Source of the DNA: Oryzias latipes
Lineage: Eukaryota; Chordata; Actinopteri; Beloniformes; Adrianichthyidae
Direction of reading: 5' to 3'
Assembly: GCF_002234675.1 (NCBI RefSeq)
Contig: NC_019872.2
Span: 15,559,950-15,623,949 of the forward strand
DNA: 64,000 nucleotides
How positions within the stretch are numbered: the stretch's first letter is position 1; each line of letters begins with the position of its first letter. The position numbers and the translations under genes are program-made. Positions 1 to 11,547 of this stretch are shown here, piece after piece. Below the pieces are notes generated by a model. It made no database searches. It was not told where the DNA came from and was given only the letters and a program-made list of their open reading frames with translations.

Positions 1-142
1 TCGATTTTTGATGCGTTAAAGCATTTTCTAAAAAAAATCAGTGTTTTCTACTAATCATTATTATTATCTCCAACTCTTAGCGCTTCATTAACCCCTAATT
101 CATAGAATCAGTTCTGTGTGAGGACGTGGTCAGCTGCCGACC

Positions 143-3100
143 TCAGACGTAAGCGTTTCTGTCGTAGTTACTTGGAGCCGCATGTGACGTGGCCACAGTT
201 GACAGAATGTGTCCTCTGGAGCCTGGCTGGTATCGGTATGCACTGAAAAGTTAAGGACAAGTTAATGCAATAGTCACTTTTTATGCATGCATTTATTGCT
301 TTGAGACACTCACATCTTTTTCCTGGGAAGGCTGCTTTTGCAGGAAAACAACAGACACAAACCTCCACAGATGGCAAGAAGGGCCGAAGACCAGCCAATG
401 TACAGGGCTTGTCCGATCTCATACCTGACAATGAACATTATGTTATGTTCATTTATTCAATATTTACCTTTTATTCATCACTTTCGGATTCAACTGTTGT
501 TGACTTACTTTGTCCCTGCGTACAGCTGGTTAAAGAACTGCTGCGTGATGTTGGCTGCATACCAAGAGATAGCAATCATGGTGCAAATCCCTACAAACAC
601 AAAGCCGTGTTTACCTTGGGCACTTTAAACACGTACAGTCATCCATGCATTAAAGATAAGAGGCTTAGACAGAATGGACTTCATGCAGTGCGTGCAATAT
701 GGATATGAGGATACAAATGTCTTAAAGGCGCTTCAATTACTTCTTTAATTCTTTTAAGATTTATTATTTTTGTTGCGTGTTACAAGTGTACGACGGAGTT
801 TTAGGGCCACCAAAAAAAAAAGTAAAATTGCAAGATTTTTTCTCGTAAAATCTCGTAATTTAAGTTATGACTTTCTTTCTCCTAAATTTACAACGTAAAA
901 GTCATAGTTAAAAGATTTTTTTTTGTAAATTGGCCCTAAAACTCCGTTGTACAAGTGCACCCCAAGTTAATTTTGTAATTTTAAATATAATAAGCAGAGT
1001 TTCTCATAGTCCACTTTATGTGGGCAGGTGTAAAAGTTCATCTGAACTCTGCTGCGGATCGAACAAGAGAACCTTTAGCTGATTTAAAGGGCCTATATGA
1101 TGCATAATCAACAGTTTTGAGCTTTTAAGTGTTATTTCCTCACAGAAAACAACCCCAAAGTATTTTGATGATCCATTCATGCATCTCAGAGTCTTCTTTC
1201 TCTTTCGGCTTTTCCCATCAGGGGTCGCCACAGCGAGTCATCCTTTTCCACCTCACTCTATCATGAACATCTTCTACCCTAACATTAGCCAACTTCATGT
1301 CCTCTGTTAAGACATCCATGTATCTCCTCTTTGGCCGTCCTCTTGCCCTCCCGCCAGGCAGCTCCACTATCCCTCCTCTGAACATGTCCAAACCATCTCA
1401 GTCTGGCTTCTCTGACTTTGTCGCTAACACAGGCAACATGAGCCGTCCCTCTGATGTACTCGTTCCTTATCCTGTCTAACCTGGTCACTCCTAAGGAGAA
1501 CCTCAACATCTTCATCTCCGCTACCTCCATCTCAGCCTCTTGTCTCTGTCTCACTGCTACCGTCTCTAACCCATAGAGCAGAGCTGGTCTCACCACTGTC
1601 TTGTACACCTTTCCTTTGAGTCTTGCTGACACTCTTCTGTCACACAACACTCCTGACACTTTCCTCCAACCGCTCCAACCTGCCTGCACTCGCCTCTTCA
1701 CCTCTTTTCCACAATCCCCATCACACTGAACTGTTGACCCCAAGTACTTAAACTCCTGCACCTTCTTCACCTCAGCCCCCTGTAACCTAACGCTTCTACC
1801 TTGATCCCTCTCGTTCAGACACATGTATTCTGTCTTACTACGACTGACCTTCATGCCTCTTCTTTCCAGAGCAAACCTCAGCAAACCATCATGCATCTCA
1901 GAGTATTCCTCTAAAATCCTAAAAACCTGCTCTCTGAGCAGCAGCCCACGAAAATGAGCGGCTTCTCACACAGATAAGCTTAAAGTGTTTGTTTTTTTGT
2001 TTAATTGGCACAAGTGTTGTATAACCAGTGAATATATTTCTTATGTTTTTAACTGGAAGTGGCACCAGATATTTCTTTTTTACCTTGAAGTAAAAAGAAA
2101 ACGCCTCCAATTGCTGCGATCCTCCCCTTCAGAATGTAGTTTTCTCCACATACTTTGGAGCACTGCATTCCCACCAGCGTAGCAGCAAGTCCCAACGCCC
2201 CAAATACAATTGAAGCAATCATCAGTGCTCGGCAGGCTTGGATGTACCCTGTTTACAAGTAAAAGTTAAAAAAAAAGCACATAAAACCACTGTTTATTTG
2301 TAATAACATAGGAAAAAAATATCAATATAGAGTTTGAAAAAAATGGGACGTTTAATGCAGAATGGCGGGGTTTGTGACATCACAGACCAGAAAAGATTTA
2401 GTTTTACTTCCAATTGTCAAGGAGAGGTGGTTTGAGTGGTGAACTCCACCCCTTAAAACAATTTTTTTTCTTTTCTTTACTCAGCAGGTGTGGTTAAAAG
2501 CAGTTTTATGGGATTGTTAATGGAAAATTCGAATACATATTTAGTTCCTTGATATTAAACGTCTTCCTAAGAGCTCTTAAAATCAGCATGGCGGCTGAGA
2601 AAAGACTCCAATTTTGATAAAAGATGAACTTCATGGTTTTTTTTTTGTTGGTTAAATTGTCAGGTATTGTATGCTGTTTGGAAGACTCACAGTTGTGAAA
2701 AACAAGATTTTTCATAAAGCCTGAACAAAGACGGACCCAACAACCAACCAATGGCCCAACCTTTTTAACTCCCTGCTTTAGTAGAACAGGATGTTGTAAA
2801 TTGTTGTGATGTTGTCACTGCTACGATAGGTTCTTGGAAGAGCAACTATCTCAATGCTTATCACTGTGTAAAAAGTGAGGAATCCCACCTTCTGACTCAG
2901 GTCAGGACACCACCTTCTATCATTAGATTTCTACATTGTTCATTTGAAATGCGCTTATCTTTTCTCGGAGGAGGAAAAGTTTTTATGACTTTTCCGTTTT
3001 TTTTTGTTCATTCTTTTCTTAGAATTCATTGCAGCTCGTTTAGTTTTTTTCCTCTTATCTCATCCAATGCCTCCTGTTTTTACAGCAGATTGTCTTCTCT

Positions 3101-3530
3101 GCAACTGAGTAGCTCATGGTTAGGAGATATGATTCCATCAGATGAACCGCCACCCTTCCTTCCAGGGTTTGACTGTTTTTTGGATAACTTACCCTCAACA
3201 CACCTTTTAAAGATGAAATACTTCCTAGTGCTTCTTAGTTCCTAGCACTGTTTATAAAATAGGATTTAAGGATGTTAAAAGTCATTAATATAAGGAAGAT
3301 AAAATTCTCATTTATCACATACCATTTAGTGCAAGCAAAAATGGGAAATCCCGACAGTTGTGAACTCCTGTTGAGTCAGTTGCACAGGACATCCATAAAT
3401 TTTCATAGATAGTTGATGTGGTGATAACGTTACCGTCCACCGTGGATTCCCTCCAGTATCCGTGTGGAAGGGCAACCCCAACCAACAGAAAGCCCAGGAA
3501 ACAAGCCAATGCTTCCACTATTGGATTCAT
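143..3530 (-). CDS. cldn15-like: Claudin-15-like tight-junction protein, five coding exons, complete
   Basis: Four-pass tight-junction protein; the claudin-15 family forms paracellular cation pores in gut epithelium. CDS, 5' to 3' on the minus strand: 3530-3323, 2248-2084, 590-509, 424-314, 242-143. All introns are GT-AG, the frame is continuous, and the total is 666 nt (221 aa), the usual claudin-15 length. Exon 1 carries the claudin signature YENLWMSC, with W46, C49 and C59 of the first extracellular loop. Acidic residues E43, D52 and D61 match the pore charges E46, D55 and E64 of mammalian claudin-15. Exon 2 begins [10 protein letters not shown] (start of TM2), exon 3 holds ISWYA (second loop), exon 4 is TM4, and exon 5 ends NAYV, a PDZ-binding tail. 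The exon 4 donor (AAAAAGAT then gtgagt) is slightly off consensus. Intron 2 carries an RTE LINE and a small MITE. The exact paralogue (15, 15-like a or b) is not resolved. Confidence 0.93.
791..949. mobile_element. Small MITE with terminal inverted repeats, 159 bp
   Basis: The ends are inverted: CGACGGAGTTTTAGGGCCA at the left and TGGCCCTAAAACTCCGTTG at the right. The sequence TACAAGTG lies on both sides (781-788 and 950-957) and is probably the target duplication. The interior is AT-rich without coding sequence. It sits in intron 2 of the claudin gene. A longer relative with the same ends is at 7456-8522. The superfamily is not assigned. Confidence 0.75.
1193..1890 (-). mobile_element. RTE-type LINE, 5'-truncated insertion with 14-bp target duplication
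   Basis: The minus strand encodes the C-terminal part of a LINE reverse transcriptase (open from 1896 to 1285) with [42 protein letters not shown] and [14 protein letters not shown], hallmarks of the fish RTE family. The 3' tail ends in a GAAAGAAGA-like run. The sequence ATGCATCTCAGAGT occurs at 1179-1192 and again at 1891-1904, an exact target-site duplication. Exact duplication and an open frame point to a fairly recent insertion into intron 2 of the claudin gene, antisense to nothing since both run on the minus strand. Confidence 0.88.
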
Positions 3531-3659
3531 TTTTTCACTCTGGTTTAGTTTATCTGGCTTGTGTCAAACTATCAGCTGAGAAGAAAACGTGGTTCACCTG
3601 CTAACCCTCTAAACTAACGTGTCCCTCAAGGGTGAAAAGTTGTCAGCCACACAGTAGAG

Positions 3660-4479
3660 CAGGGGTGTCAAACTCATTTTGGTTCGGGGGCCACATTCAA
3701 CCTGTCTAATCTCAAGTGGGCCGGACCAGTAACGTAAAGGCAAAATAACAGCTTTGTTTTAGTTTTTTTTAAGTTAATTGGAAAACATGCCTCAACCAAC
3801 ATGGTAGCCCAATCATTTCTTATTACACATTCATTCACAGAGGCCAATGGATCTTAAATAAAATTAATTTCACAAAAAAAAAAGGTCTATTCAATTTTAT
3901 ACAGACCAAATATTTTACATCTGACACTGAAGCTATTCCGATAATAAACTCAAGAGGGGCTATGGAAAAAATTGAAACACCTGCCTAAAATGTAAATGTC
4001 CAAACCATTATAAAATTAAACTAAATTAAACTTGCAAACTTTTGTGAACATAAGAGTTTGGAGTTAACCTCCATTTCTCTCCTGAAACTTCACCCAGCTG
4101 TCAATTGTAGGATTCAGATCCTGTGCAGCAACACATTTACTGTCATTCAAGTGTGCAAAACACAGTGGCAACACCTGCCTACATCCTGACCTTTAATGGG
4201 GCGCCATCAGTGACCAAACTGACGTCACGTGACCAGTTCACTCCAACATCGTCCAGCGCAGTAACTTCCTGGAAAGCTCAGGACTTCACTTCAACCTTTT
4301 TTTCTTTTTGCCAACATTTTGGTCTTTATTGTGTCACTACTGATCATCGCCACAGGAATGGACTAGAAACGTGCTTTCTTTTTTAAACATCCTTTTAATT
4401 TTTACTCTTCATGTCTGGGCCAGACTAAAGCACGTGTCGGGCCGGATATGGCCCGCAGGCCGTATGTTTGACACCCCTG
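3660..4479. mobile_element. Non-autonomous hAT element, 820 bp, perfect 8-bp target duplication
   Basis: The ends CAGGGGTGTCAAACTCATTTT and GTTTGACACCCCTG are inverted and belong to a widespread vertebrate hAT type whose sub-terminal sequence is rich in GGGCC and GGCCCGC. CAGTAGAG is exactly duplicated at 3652-3659 and 4480-4487. The interior shows no transposase. The element begins about 130 bp upstream of the ATG of claudin exon 1 at 3530, so it lies in the putative promoter of that exon and between the two alternative first exons. A related copy is at 54103-54533. Confidence 0.9.
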
Positions 4480-5149
4480 CAGTAGAGGATGACACAGGAA
4501 TGGATTTTCACTCCTTTCCCATGCCACTTCCACAGAGTAATCCAGTCCCGTCCCACTTCCTTAAAATTTTTATACTGTTCAGTCACTGTCCCGTGATTAA
4601 TGACAGAAATGACTCCTACCCCATGCTATTCATAAAAAGAGATGTCAGCCTCCACCGCACAGCCTCACCAGTTCCCAGCAATTCTTCAAGTATAGTGGTA
4701 CAAAAGCCCACAAATCAATGATTAATTCCTAAATTGCCCTCTTTAGATTTCAGCATTATTCTCAAACCTTTTGAAAACGTGTTTGCACAACTTCCAGAAC
4801 AGAGAAGTTGAGTTTGTTCCCAGTATCTATTGACATACAGCCATGTATCACACTTGTCATTTGCTTTGAACAAAATGTTGCTATTATACAATCACTGATC
4901 CACTCTTTCAAAGGATATTGGGAAAATTGGTGGCACTTAAGGGTCACAGCAGGTTATCAAACATTGACCTTGTGACCTGGTTGGATGACCTTTACCTCAG
5001 GGTGTCCCCAAAGATATTATTCATTAAAACATGCGCTTGTGAAAAATGAGTTCATGCATTATAATCAGGTCAGCAGCCTCAAACATATTGAACTGAGCAT
5101 TTCATTCTCTCTCAGGTTGCAGATTGCTTTACCTTTAACAGTGTCACGC

Positions 5150-5434
5150 TGAGCAGCGGAGGTGGTTGCCTCGCTGTGTCCTGGAGCGCGCAGCGCCTCA
5201 CACATGAGTGTGCAGCAGCCTGCGTGCGCTCAGCACGGAGGACAATGCACGCACGCTGTTGCCATCTGAACTCAATGAAGGCAATCAGCGCATAAGCTGG
5301 GAACACTTAAAACGGCGTTTCACCGTGCCATGTGTAAGATCTGAGCTGGAGGACGGCAGCTTTTCTATGAACGTGGACGTTGAACTGAAACCACTGCATG
5401 AGTGGGACTTGGACTTTAAAGGGCTACTGGTAAG
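5150..5434 (+). other. Isolated GC-rich segment ending at a splice-donor-like site
   Basis: This segment is much richer in G+C and CpG than its surroundings. The plus strand is open from 5208 and contains EDGSFSMNVDVELKPLHEW, stopping at ACTG followed by gtaagc at 5431. That could be a first exon, but no plausible downstream acceptor or recognised family was found. The remaining sequence from 4488 to 6524 is AT-rich with nothing recognisable. Confidence 0.25.
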
Positions 5435-6524
5435 CTCAATGCTGGACTCCTTTTTTAATACGTCATTTTGTTGGATTGGGTTAAAAGAAAAAACGAAAAA
5501 AAAATCCATGTTGTACAATCTCCTACAATTGTTTGTATTGAAAATGATACATACTTGTTAGCCTGAAAAAGGATATAATTATTAGTAAAATAATATACTT
5601 AATTTGAAAAAATTGTATTTAAGTTTCCTACAATGTAACTGAGTTGTTGATTTAATTTTCATCTTAATTTATTCATCTACTTTACGTTATGTTTGATTTA
5701 GATATACTTACCTGTTTATTGTTCTGTTATGATTGTTTAAAGGTTTTTCACCTACCGCCAATATCTACTGTTGCTAATAAAAACTTTGAAAGAGTGAAAT
5801 CCTGGGTCCAGTCCTGTCCCTTTGCAAGTGTGGGAGCACGCAGTTCACAAATACACTTGACAAACAGGAAGAAATGTTTGGTGTATTTCAGTAATGAAAT
5901 TTCTCAACCGAAAATATACAAGAAAATGTTTCAAAATGTGTTAAACTGCATTATTAATTGCATAACGGTGCACAATATAAACATGCATTAAAAAATGCAT
6001 AAAATAGAACCTTTTTAATGTGCAGTAACATTCGGTCTGTGATATTTCTTTAGTCGTTTTTTGCTATTTTGTATAATATTAAAACTTTCTTTCAAAATCA
6101 AAGCACTTCAAAAACAAATCCATTATAAATAAAGTTTATGTGCATCTTTTGTGTTAATTTCTAGGCTCACTTATTTTAATTATTCCAACAGCTTTCAACA
6201 AAAAATGTCAAATGTGTGAATGTTTTTAGATGCATGCATGTCAGGTTTGATGCCCAGAGTTCTAAATTGTGTTATAACAGCTTTGGAAATTTGGAGCATT
6301 TTTCTTTAAGTGCCTGGAAATTTGAAAATGAAAACTCAGTCCCACAGCTGAGCCATCACATTAAAATAGCCGAATTTAAAATGAAGTGTTTGCAAGAATC
6401 ACCTTTTTTCAAGTCTTCAACTACACATGCTGCATATGCTTAAGCAAAAGTGAGAGGACCGATTTCTAAGATGCATTCAATCCACATGTTATTTTAACAT
6501 AAGTGAATGTCTGATTTCACTTAC

Positions 6525-6741
6525 CTGGCAAGGCCAAGAGAGATGGAAATTCTCTGCAGTCGTATGTCCCCGTGGAATCACTAGCACAAGATCTCCAGAG
6601 GTTCTCATAAACTGCAGAGGTTACAATTACGCTTCCATCCTGAGTGGATTCTTTCCAATAATGATGCTCTAATGATACATAAACCAATATCCAGCTCACA
6701 AAACCTGTAAAAAGTCCAGTAACCTCCAATATCTCTTTCAT
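6525..6741 (-). CDS. Second claudin-15-like first exon (alternative exon 1 or orphan)
   Basis: An open exon from an ATG at 6741 to a consensus donor (CCAG then gtaagt) encodes 72 residues plus one base. It has TM1 and a full first loop: Y28-W29, YENLW with W49, C52 and C62, and the acidic pore residues E46, D55 and E64 at the same numbers as mammalian claudin-15. It ends LLALPG in the same phase as exon 1 of the neighbouring gene (LLALNG). No exon 2-5 set was found between 6524 and 3531 on this strand. It may therefore splice over the 3323-3530 exon to the shared exon at 2248, as claudin-10 exons 1a and 1b do, or be the remnant of a tandem duplicate. The exon shows no damage, which argues for use. 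Confidence 0.8.
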
Positions 6742-7455
6742 CTTGAAAGTTGTCTCCTGTCAATAATTGAAAGCAAAGGGCAGCAGTTGAATGAAGAGCT
6801 CTATTTGCAGTGTTTGTGTCTGTACATTTTGGTAATGTGAGAACTGACTCAAGGATCCCCCCCCCCCCCGTGCTTGTAAACCTGGGCTAATTTGAACGTT
6901 GATTTGTGGGCTGTAGCTCAATTCTCAAGTCTCCTTTATTCCCGCCCAAAACCAATCAATTCACGTGCCGGCTACCAGAGAAATGTGCAATGTGCAATCC
7001 TATCTACGCTTTCTTCTAGGATAAAGGTGATCACTTATAAAACAATTGAAGGCTTTAAATTTAACAGCCTGAAGCTGCAAAATCAGAAAAAAAAATTGAT
7101 GTTTTTTTTTTTTTTTTAAATCATCCATCCATAAACTACTTTTAATTTAGGTTTATCAGGCAATAAAGTGTTCGTTGAGGAGGCATCAAAGTCATTTCTG
7201 CAAAAAATGAGTGCAAATTTAAAACTCCTGTGTCAATCAAATTGAAATTTTGTAAAATGAAAAATTCCTTTTGGGTAAATTTTCATTTGTAAAACAATTT
7301 TTTAAATCTTTAGTCTTATCTTGAATCTCCTTTCCAGGAATTAATTTGGTAGCTTGGGATTCTGAACTGGCTGTTTCAAATTTTAAAAGTAAACTACTGC
7401 ATACTGCATACATACTGAGGGTAAAGAAAATGAGGAAGGCAGGTAAAGTACTGTA

Positions 7456-8522
7456 CGACGGAGTTTTAGGGCCAGTTACCAAAAAAATTGTTTTTTCAAA
7501 GTACGATTTTTAAGTCGTAAATTTATGAGAAAGAAAGTCATAACTGTTAAATTACAAGATTTTAAGTCGTAAATTTACGAGATAAAACTCATAAATTTAC
7601 GAGTCTATTTCTCATAAATTTACTACTTAAAATCTCGTATATTTACGAGAAATAAGTCATAGATTAACAAGGAAAAATCACCAAAGTTTTCTGTTTATCG
7701 GAGCCTAGCTTGAAGATGAAATATGTGGAGCCTTTTGTGAAGCTTTATTTCCAGATAGGTTTAAAAAAGAAAAAGAGATTCTGAGCCTTTTGGCGCCTCA
7801 AAATCAGATTATTTTCAGTGGAGCCGGCTTTCCAGGGTTCAGTGTCGGTAAAGCGGAGTTTCATATGATAAGGAGCTCAGAGACACGTTTGGGTGTAGAG
7901 AACCGCTGCAGCCTTTATTCTCCTTTTCATTCACACACCCTGAAGTTCATCTGTCACCTTACGTCATGAACCTGTCATCCGAACATCAATGCAGAAGTAA
8001 ACAGTGTTTGTTACATACGCCCCTCCTCCAGAGGATACGTCCAGTTTCAACATAAAACAATAAAGAGGAATGAAAATAGTCTGTTATAATAGGATTAGAA
8101 CGTTGAAAATGCCAAAAAGTTCTCCACCTCCTCAGACGGAAGCGTCACACAAACGGAGAGATCTGGTCTTTGGTGGAGCATGAAAGGATGGAAGAGGAGT
8201 GCTGAAGGGATGCCGATGGCTTCATCGGGCTGCAGAGATCCTGCAAACCACCAATCAATAAATAAAACATGAATTAATCGTAAAATAAACAAATGAGCTT
8301 CCATACATTTGGATCGTTATGAATAAACATTTAGCTTACCTGTTCAATTGAGTTTAGAAAGGCTGCTCTGCTGCTGCACGGCGTTCACTTGCTGCTGCTC
8401 TGTTACATGCTCACTTCCACTTAATCTCGTAAATTTACGAGTTTTTTTCTCATAAATTTACAACTTAAAATCTCGTTATTTTCCTTTTTGTTGTTTTTTT
8501 TGGTGGCCCTAAAACTCTGCCG
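7456..8522. mobile_element. Longer DNA element with the same ends as the 791-949 MITE
   Basis: The left end CGACGGAGTTTTAGGGCCA and right end TGGCCCTAAAACTCTGCCG are inverted. Beside each end the sequence is rich in repeated TCGTAAATTTACGAG-type short palindromes (7500-7680 and 8420-8480). The centre (about 7690-8420) is unrelated to the small copy and contains no long reading frame. It may be an internal captured segment, or the short copy may be its deletion product. Confidence 0.65.
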
Positions 8523-9639
8523 TACTTGGGTGATGAATTGAAGACAGAAATGTTTCTTTTTCACTACTGGCTATGCATTAACAAGAATGCAGAAGAAAAA
8601 AGGTAAACTGAAATTCTTTTTCTCTTCAAATACGCTTTTTAGCTTGAGAATATATATTCAAACATTGATCATGTTTGTTAAATTATAGATGTTGACACAG
8701 CACAATGGTATAGAAAATGGCCAAAGGCCAAGGCTGTTCTAACACACCCTAATAAGTAATTAATATCCTACATATTTAGTTTATGTAAACACATTTATGG
8801 AAGGTAAATATATAAAAAAAGAAGTGCTCGTGTGCAGGAACTAATATTATAAGACCACAAAGGATAACTTTTGTAAATGTAACTTTTAAGGACAAAATAT
8901 TATATTTATGGTTCTGTTTAGCTTAGATATGTTAATTTTAAACACATATCTAATCAGGTTTGAATCCTTTTGTCGGTCGTTCTTCAGATACAGAGACCAA
9001 AGTGCCATCATATAATATACACTGTTTACAGTATTAAACTTTTCCAAGTCTAGCGCAGACTCTTTAATCAGTAACGGTTTTTTATGTCCTTACTGAACTA
9101 TTTATGATCCGTGTCCACAGAGACATCGCCTTTCTAGCCCCCACCTAAATCCATATTTAAAGCTAATCATACCACCATAATCTGTGAGAGATTAGGCAAA
9201 TATAGTAACACTTTAACAGAAAATAATTATATTTTGTTCATTTATGTCCATGATTTAAAACAGATTTTTTTAAACTCAAGTAAATCAAGTCTTCCAACAA
9301 TTTTCTTAAAAAAAACAAAATGTTAGCAAAGCAGAGAACAGCTTGATGGAGGGGCCAGTCAGTACGCTCCATCCCTTTACTCTTAAGTACTACAACTTCA
9401 AATCACTGTGCAAATAATGCTAAGATAAAATTACAGCTATACTATAAAAAGAAACTTTTAGTTTATCAATGAGCATAAAACCTCTACTATTTCTCTTAGT
9501 TACCGTAATCTTTAGAAAAGATCCGCATTGCTACTATTGTGGTTGCATGGTCGCTGGAATTTAGCAGGCATACAAGTCCTCTCCATTACTAAAAGAAAAT
9601 ACTTTCAGGGTGTCATTTCAAAAATTATTTGCTGTGAGC

Positions 9640-10395
9640 ATGTTGATGGAGAAGTTGTTGATAGAGAAGTACAGAGAAGGTCAGAGAGAGCTACACTGTG
9701 TCTTTGTAGATCTGGAGAAGGCTTATGACAGGGTGCCCAGAGAGGAACTGTGGTATTGTATGAAGAAATCTGGAGTGATAGAGAAGTATGTTATAGCAGT
9801 GCAGGACATGTATGTGGGCTGTAAGACAGTGGTGAGGTGTGCTATGGGGGTGACAGAAGATTTCAAGGTGGAGGTTGGATTACATCAGGGATCAGAGGTT
9901 AAACAGAAATCACCATGGACAATGATATTTACATATGATATTGTGATTTGTAGAAAGAGCAGGAAACAGGTAGAGAAGAAGCTCTGCAAATAAGAGGAAT
10001 GCCGCAGAAAGATGGAATACATGTGTGTAAATGAGAGGAACTCAAGTAGAAGAGTGAGGTTACAGGGAGAAGAGATAAAGAAGGTGGAGGATTTTAAATA
10101 TCTAGAGTCAGAAGTCCAGAGTAATAGAGAGTAGGAGAAAAAGTGAACAGACGAGTACAGGGAGGTTGGAATGGGTGACAGGTGTGATAGAGGAGTTTCA
10201 GCTCAAAGGAAAGGAAAGGTGTGCAAAACTGTTGTGAGATCAGCCATGTTGTTTGGCCCAGAGACAGTGGCAGTGAGAAAAAGACAGGAAGCAGAGCTGG
10301 AGATAGCAGAGATGAAGATGCAGATGTTCTCTTTGGTAGTGACCAGGAAAGATAGGATCAGAAATGAGTACATCAGAGGAACAGCACATTCAATT
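9640..10395 (+). mobile_element. RTE-type LINE reverse-transcriptase relic
   Basis: The plus strand, in broken frames, encodes reverse-transcriptase pieces: CVFVDLEKAYDRVPREELW (motif A with the catalytic aspartate), then VGLHQGS, YMCVNERN, VRLQGEEIKKVEDFKY and [14 protein letters not shown]. Order and sequence match the family inserted at 1193-1890, covering more of the 5' part. The expected YADD-type region and the 9993-10020 junction are disrupted, and the copy looks old. Its 3' end is cut off by a CAATT-rich tract and then by the Tc1 element at 10430. The 8523-9600 stretch before it holds nothing I recognise. Confidence 0.8.
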
Positions 10396-10429
10396 TAATT
10401 CAATTCAATTTACTTCAATTTTGTTTATA

Positions 10430-11381
10430 CACTGACCAAAAATATAAACGCAACACTTTTGTTATTGCTCCCATTTTTTATGGTATGAACTCAAAGATAT
10501 GAAACATTTTCCACATACACAAAATAACCAGTTCTCTGAAATATTGTTCACAAATCTGTCTAAATCTGTGATAGTGAGCACTTCTCCGTTGCCAAGACAA
10601 TCCATCCCACCTCACAGGTGTGCCATATCAAGATGCTGATTAGACAGCATGATTATTGCACAGGTGTGCCTTAGACTGGCCACAAGAAAAGGCCACACTG
10701 AAATCTTCAGTTTTGTTTTATTGAGGGGGTCAGGGGACTCAGACAACCAGTCAGTATCTGGTGTGACCACCATTTGCTTCATGAAGTGCGACACATCTCC
10801 TTTGCATAGAGTTGATCAGGTTGTCTATTGTTGCCTGTGGAATGTTGGTCCACTTTCTTCAATGGCTGTGCGAAGTCGCTGGATATTGGCAGGAACAGAA
10901 ACACGCTGTCGTATACGCCGATCCAGAGCATCCCAAACATGCTCAATGGGTGACATGTCCGGTGAGTATGCTGGCCATGCAAGAACTGGGATGTTTTCAG
11001 CTTCCAAGAATTGTGTACAGATCCTTGCAACATGGGGGCATACGTTATCATGCTGCAACATGAGGTGATGTTGTTGGATGTACGGCACAACAATGGGCCC
11101 CAGGATCTCGTCACGGTATCTCTGTGGACCAACATTCTAAGGCACACCTGTCCAATAATCATGCTGTCTAATCAGCATCTTGATATGGCACACCTGTGAG
11201 GTGGGATGGATTGTCTTGGCAAAGGAGAAGTGCTCACTATCACAGATTTAGACAGATTTGTGAACAATATTTCAGAGAACTGGTTATTTTGTGTATGTGG
11301 AAAATGTTTCACATCTTTGAGTTCATACCATAAAAAATGGGAGCAATAACAAAAGTGTTGCGTTTATATTTTTGGTCAGTG
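10430..11381 (-). mobile_element. Tc1/mariner element, internally deleted, with long inverted repeats
   Basis: The ends CACTGACCAAAAATATAAAC and their complement at 11362-11381 are flanked by TA. The inverted repeats run roughly 250 bp inward, with blocks such as CACAGGTGTGCCATATCAAG repeated in reverse near 11180. The minus strand keeps the C-terminal third of a DD34E-type transposase (11088-10825): HDNVCPHVARICTQFLEAEN and AYSPDMSPIEHVWDALDRR, which include the second aspartate and the glutamate. The N-terminal DNA-binding and first catalytic parts are missing, so the copy cannot be autonomous. It is inserted just beyond the RTE relic. Confidence 0.88.
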
Positions 11382-11547
11382 TACAACACAATATTACAAC
11401 AACAGTCATCTCAATGGGCTTCATACCGTCATTGTTCTGAACCAAAATAAAAACCAGAGTAGAGTATTGTAAAAGGACCACACTCTAGCGAGAGTACGAA
11501 GACCAAAGCACTACTCTACTGAAGCAGCGTCAACATCAAGCCCTTTA

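Noticed and set aside
283-708. 141-codon open frame on the plus strand
   Set aside because: It lies antisense to claudin exons 3 and 4, which splice and align correctly on the minus strand; the plus frame has no family match.
4762-4947. Minus frame examined as a possible exon 2 of the distal claudin exon
   Set aside because: It has no YIQxxRALMI-type start, no TM2-like hydrophobic stretch, and lacks a correctly phased acceptor.
10649-11068. Long plus-strand frame inside the Tc1 element
   Set aside because: It is the complement of the transposase C-terminus and inverted repeats, whose minus frame carries the diagnostic SPDMSPIEHVWDALD motif.
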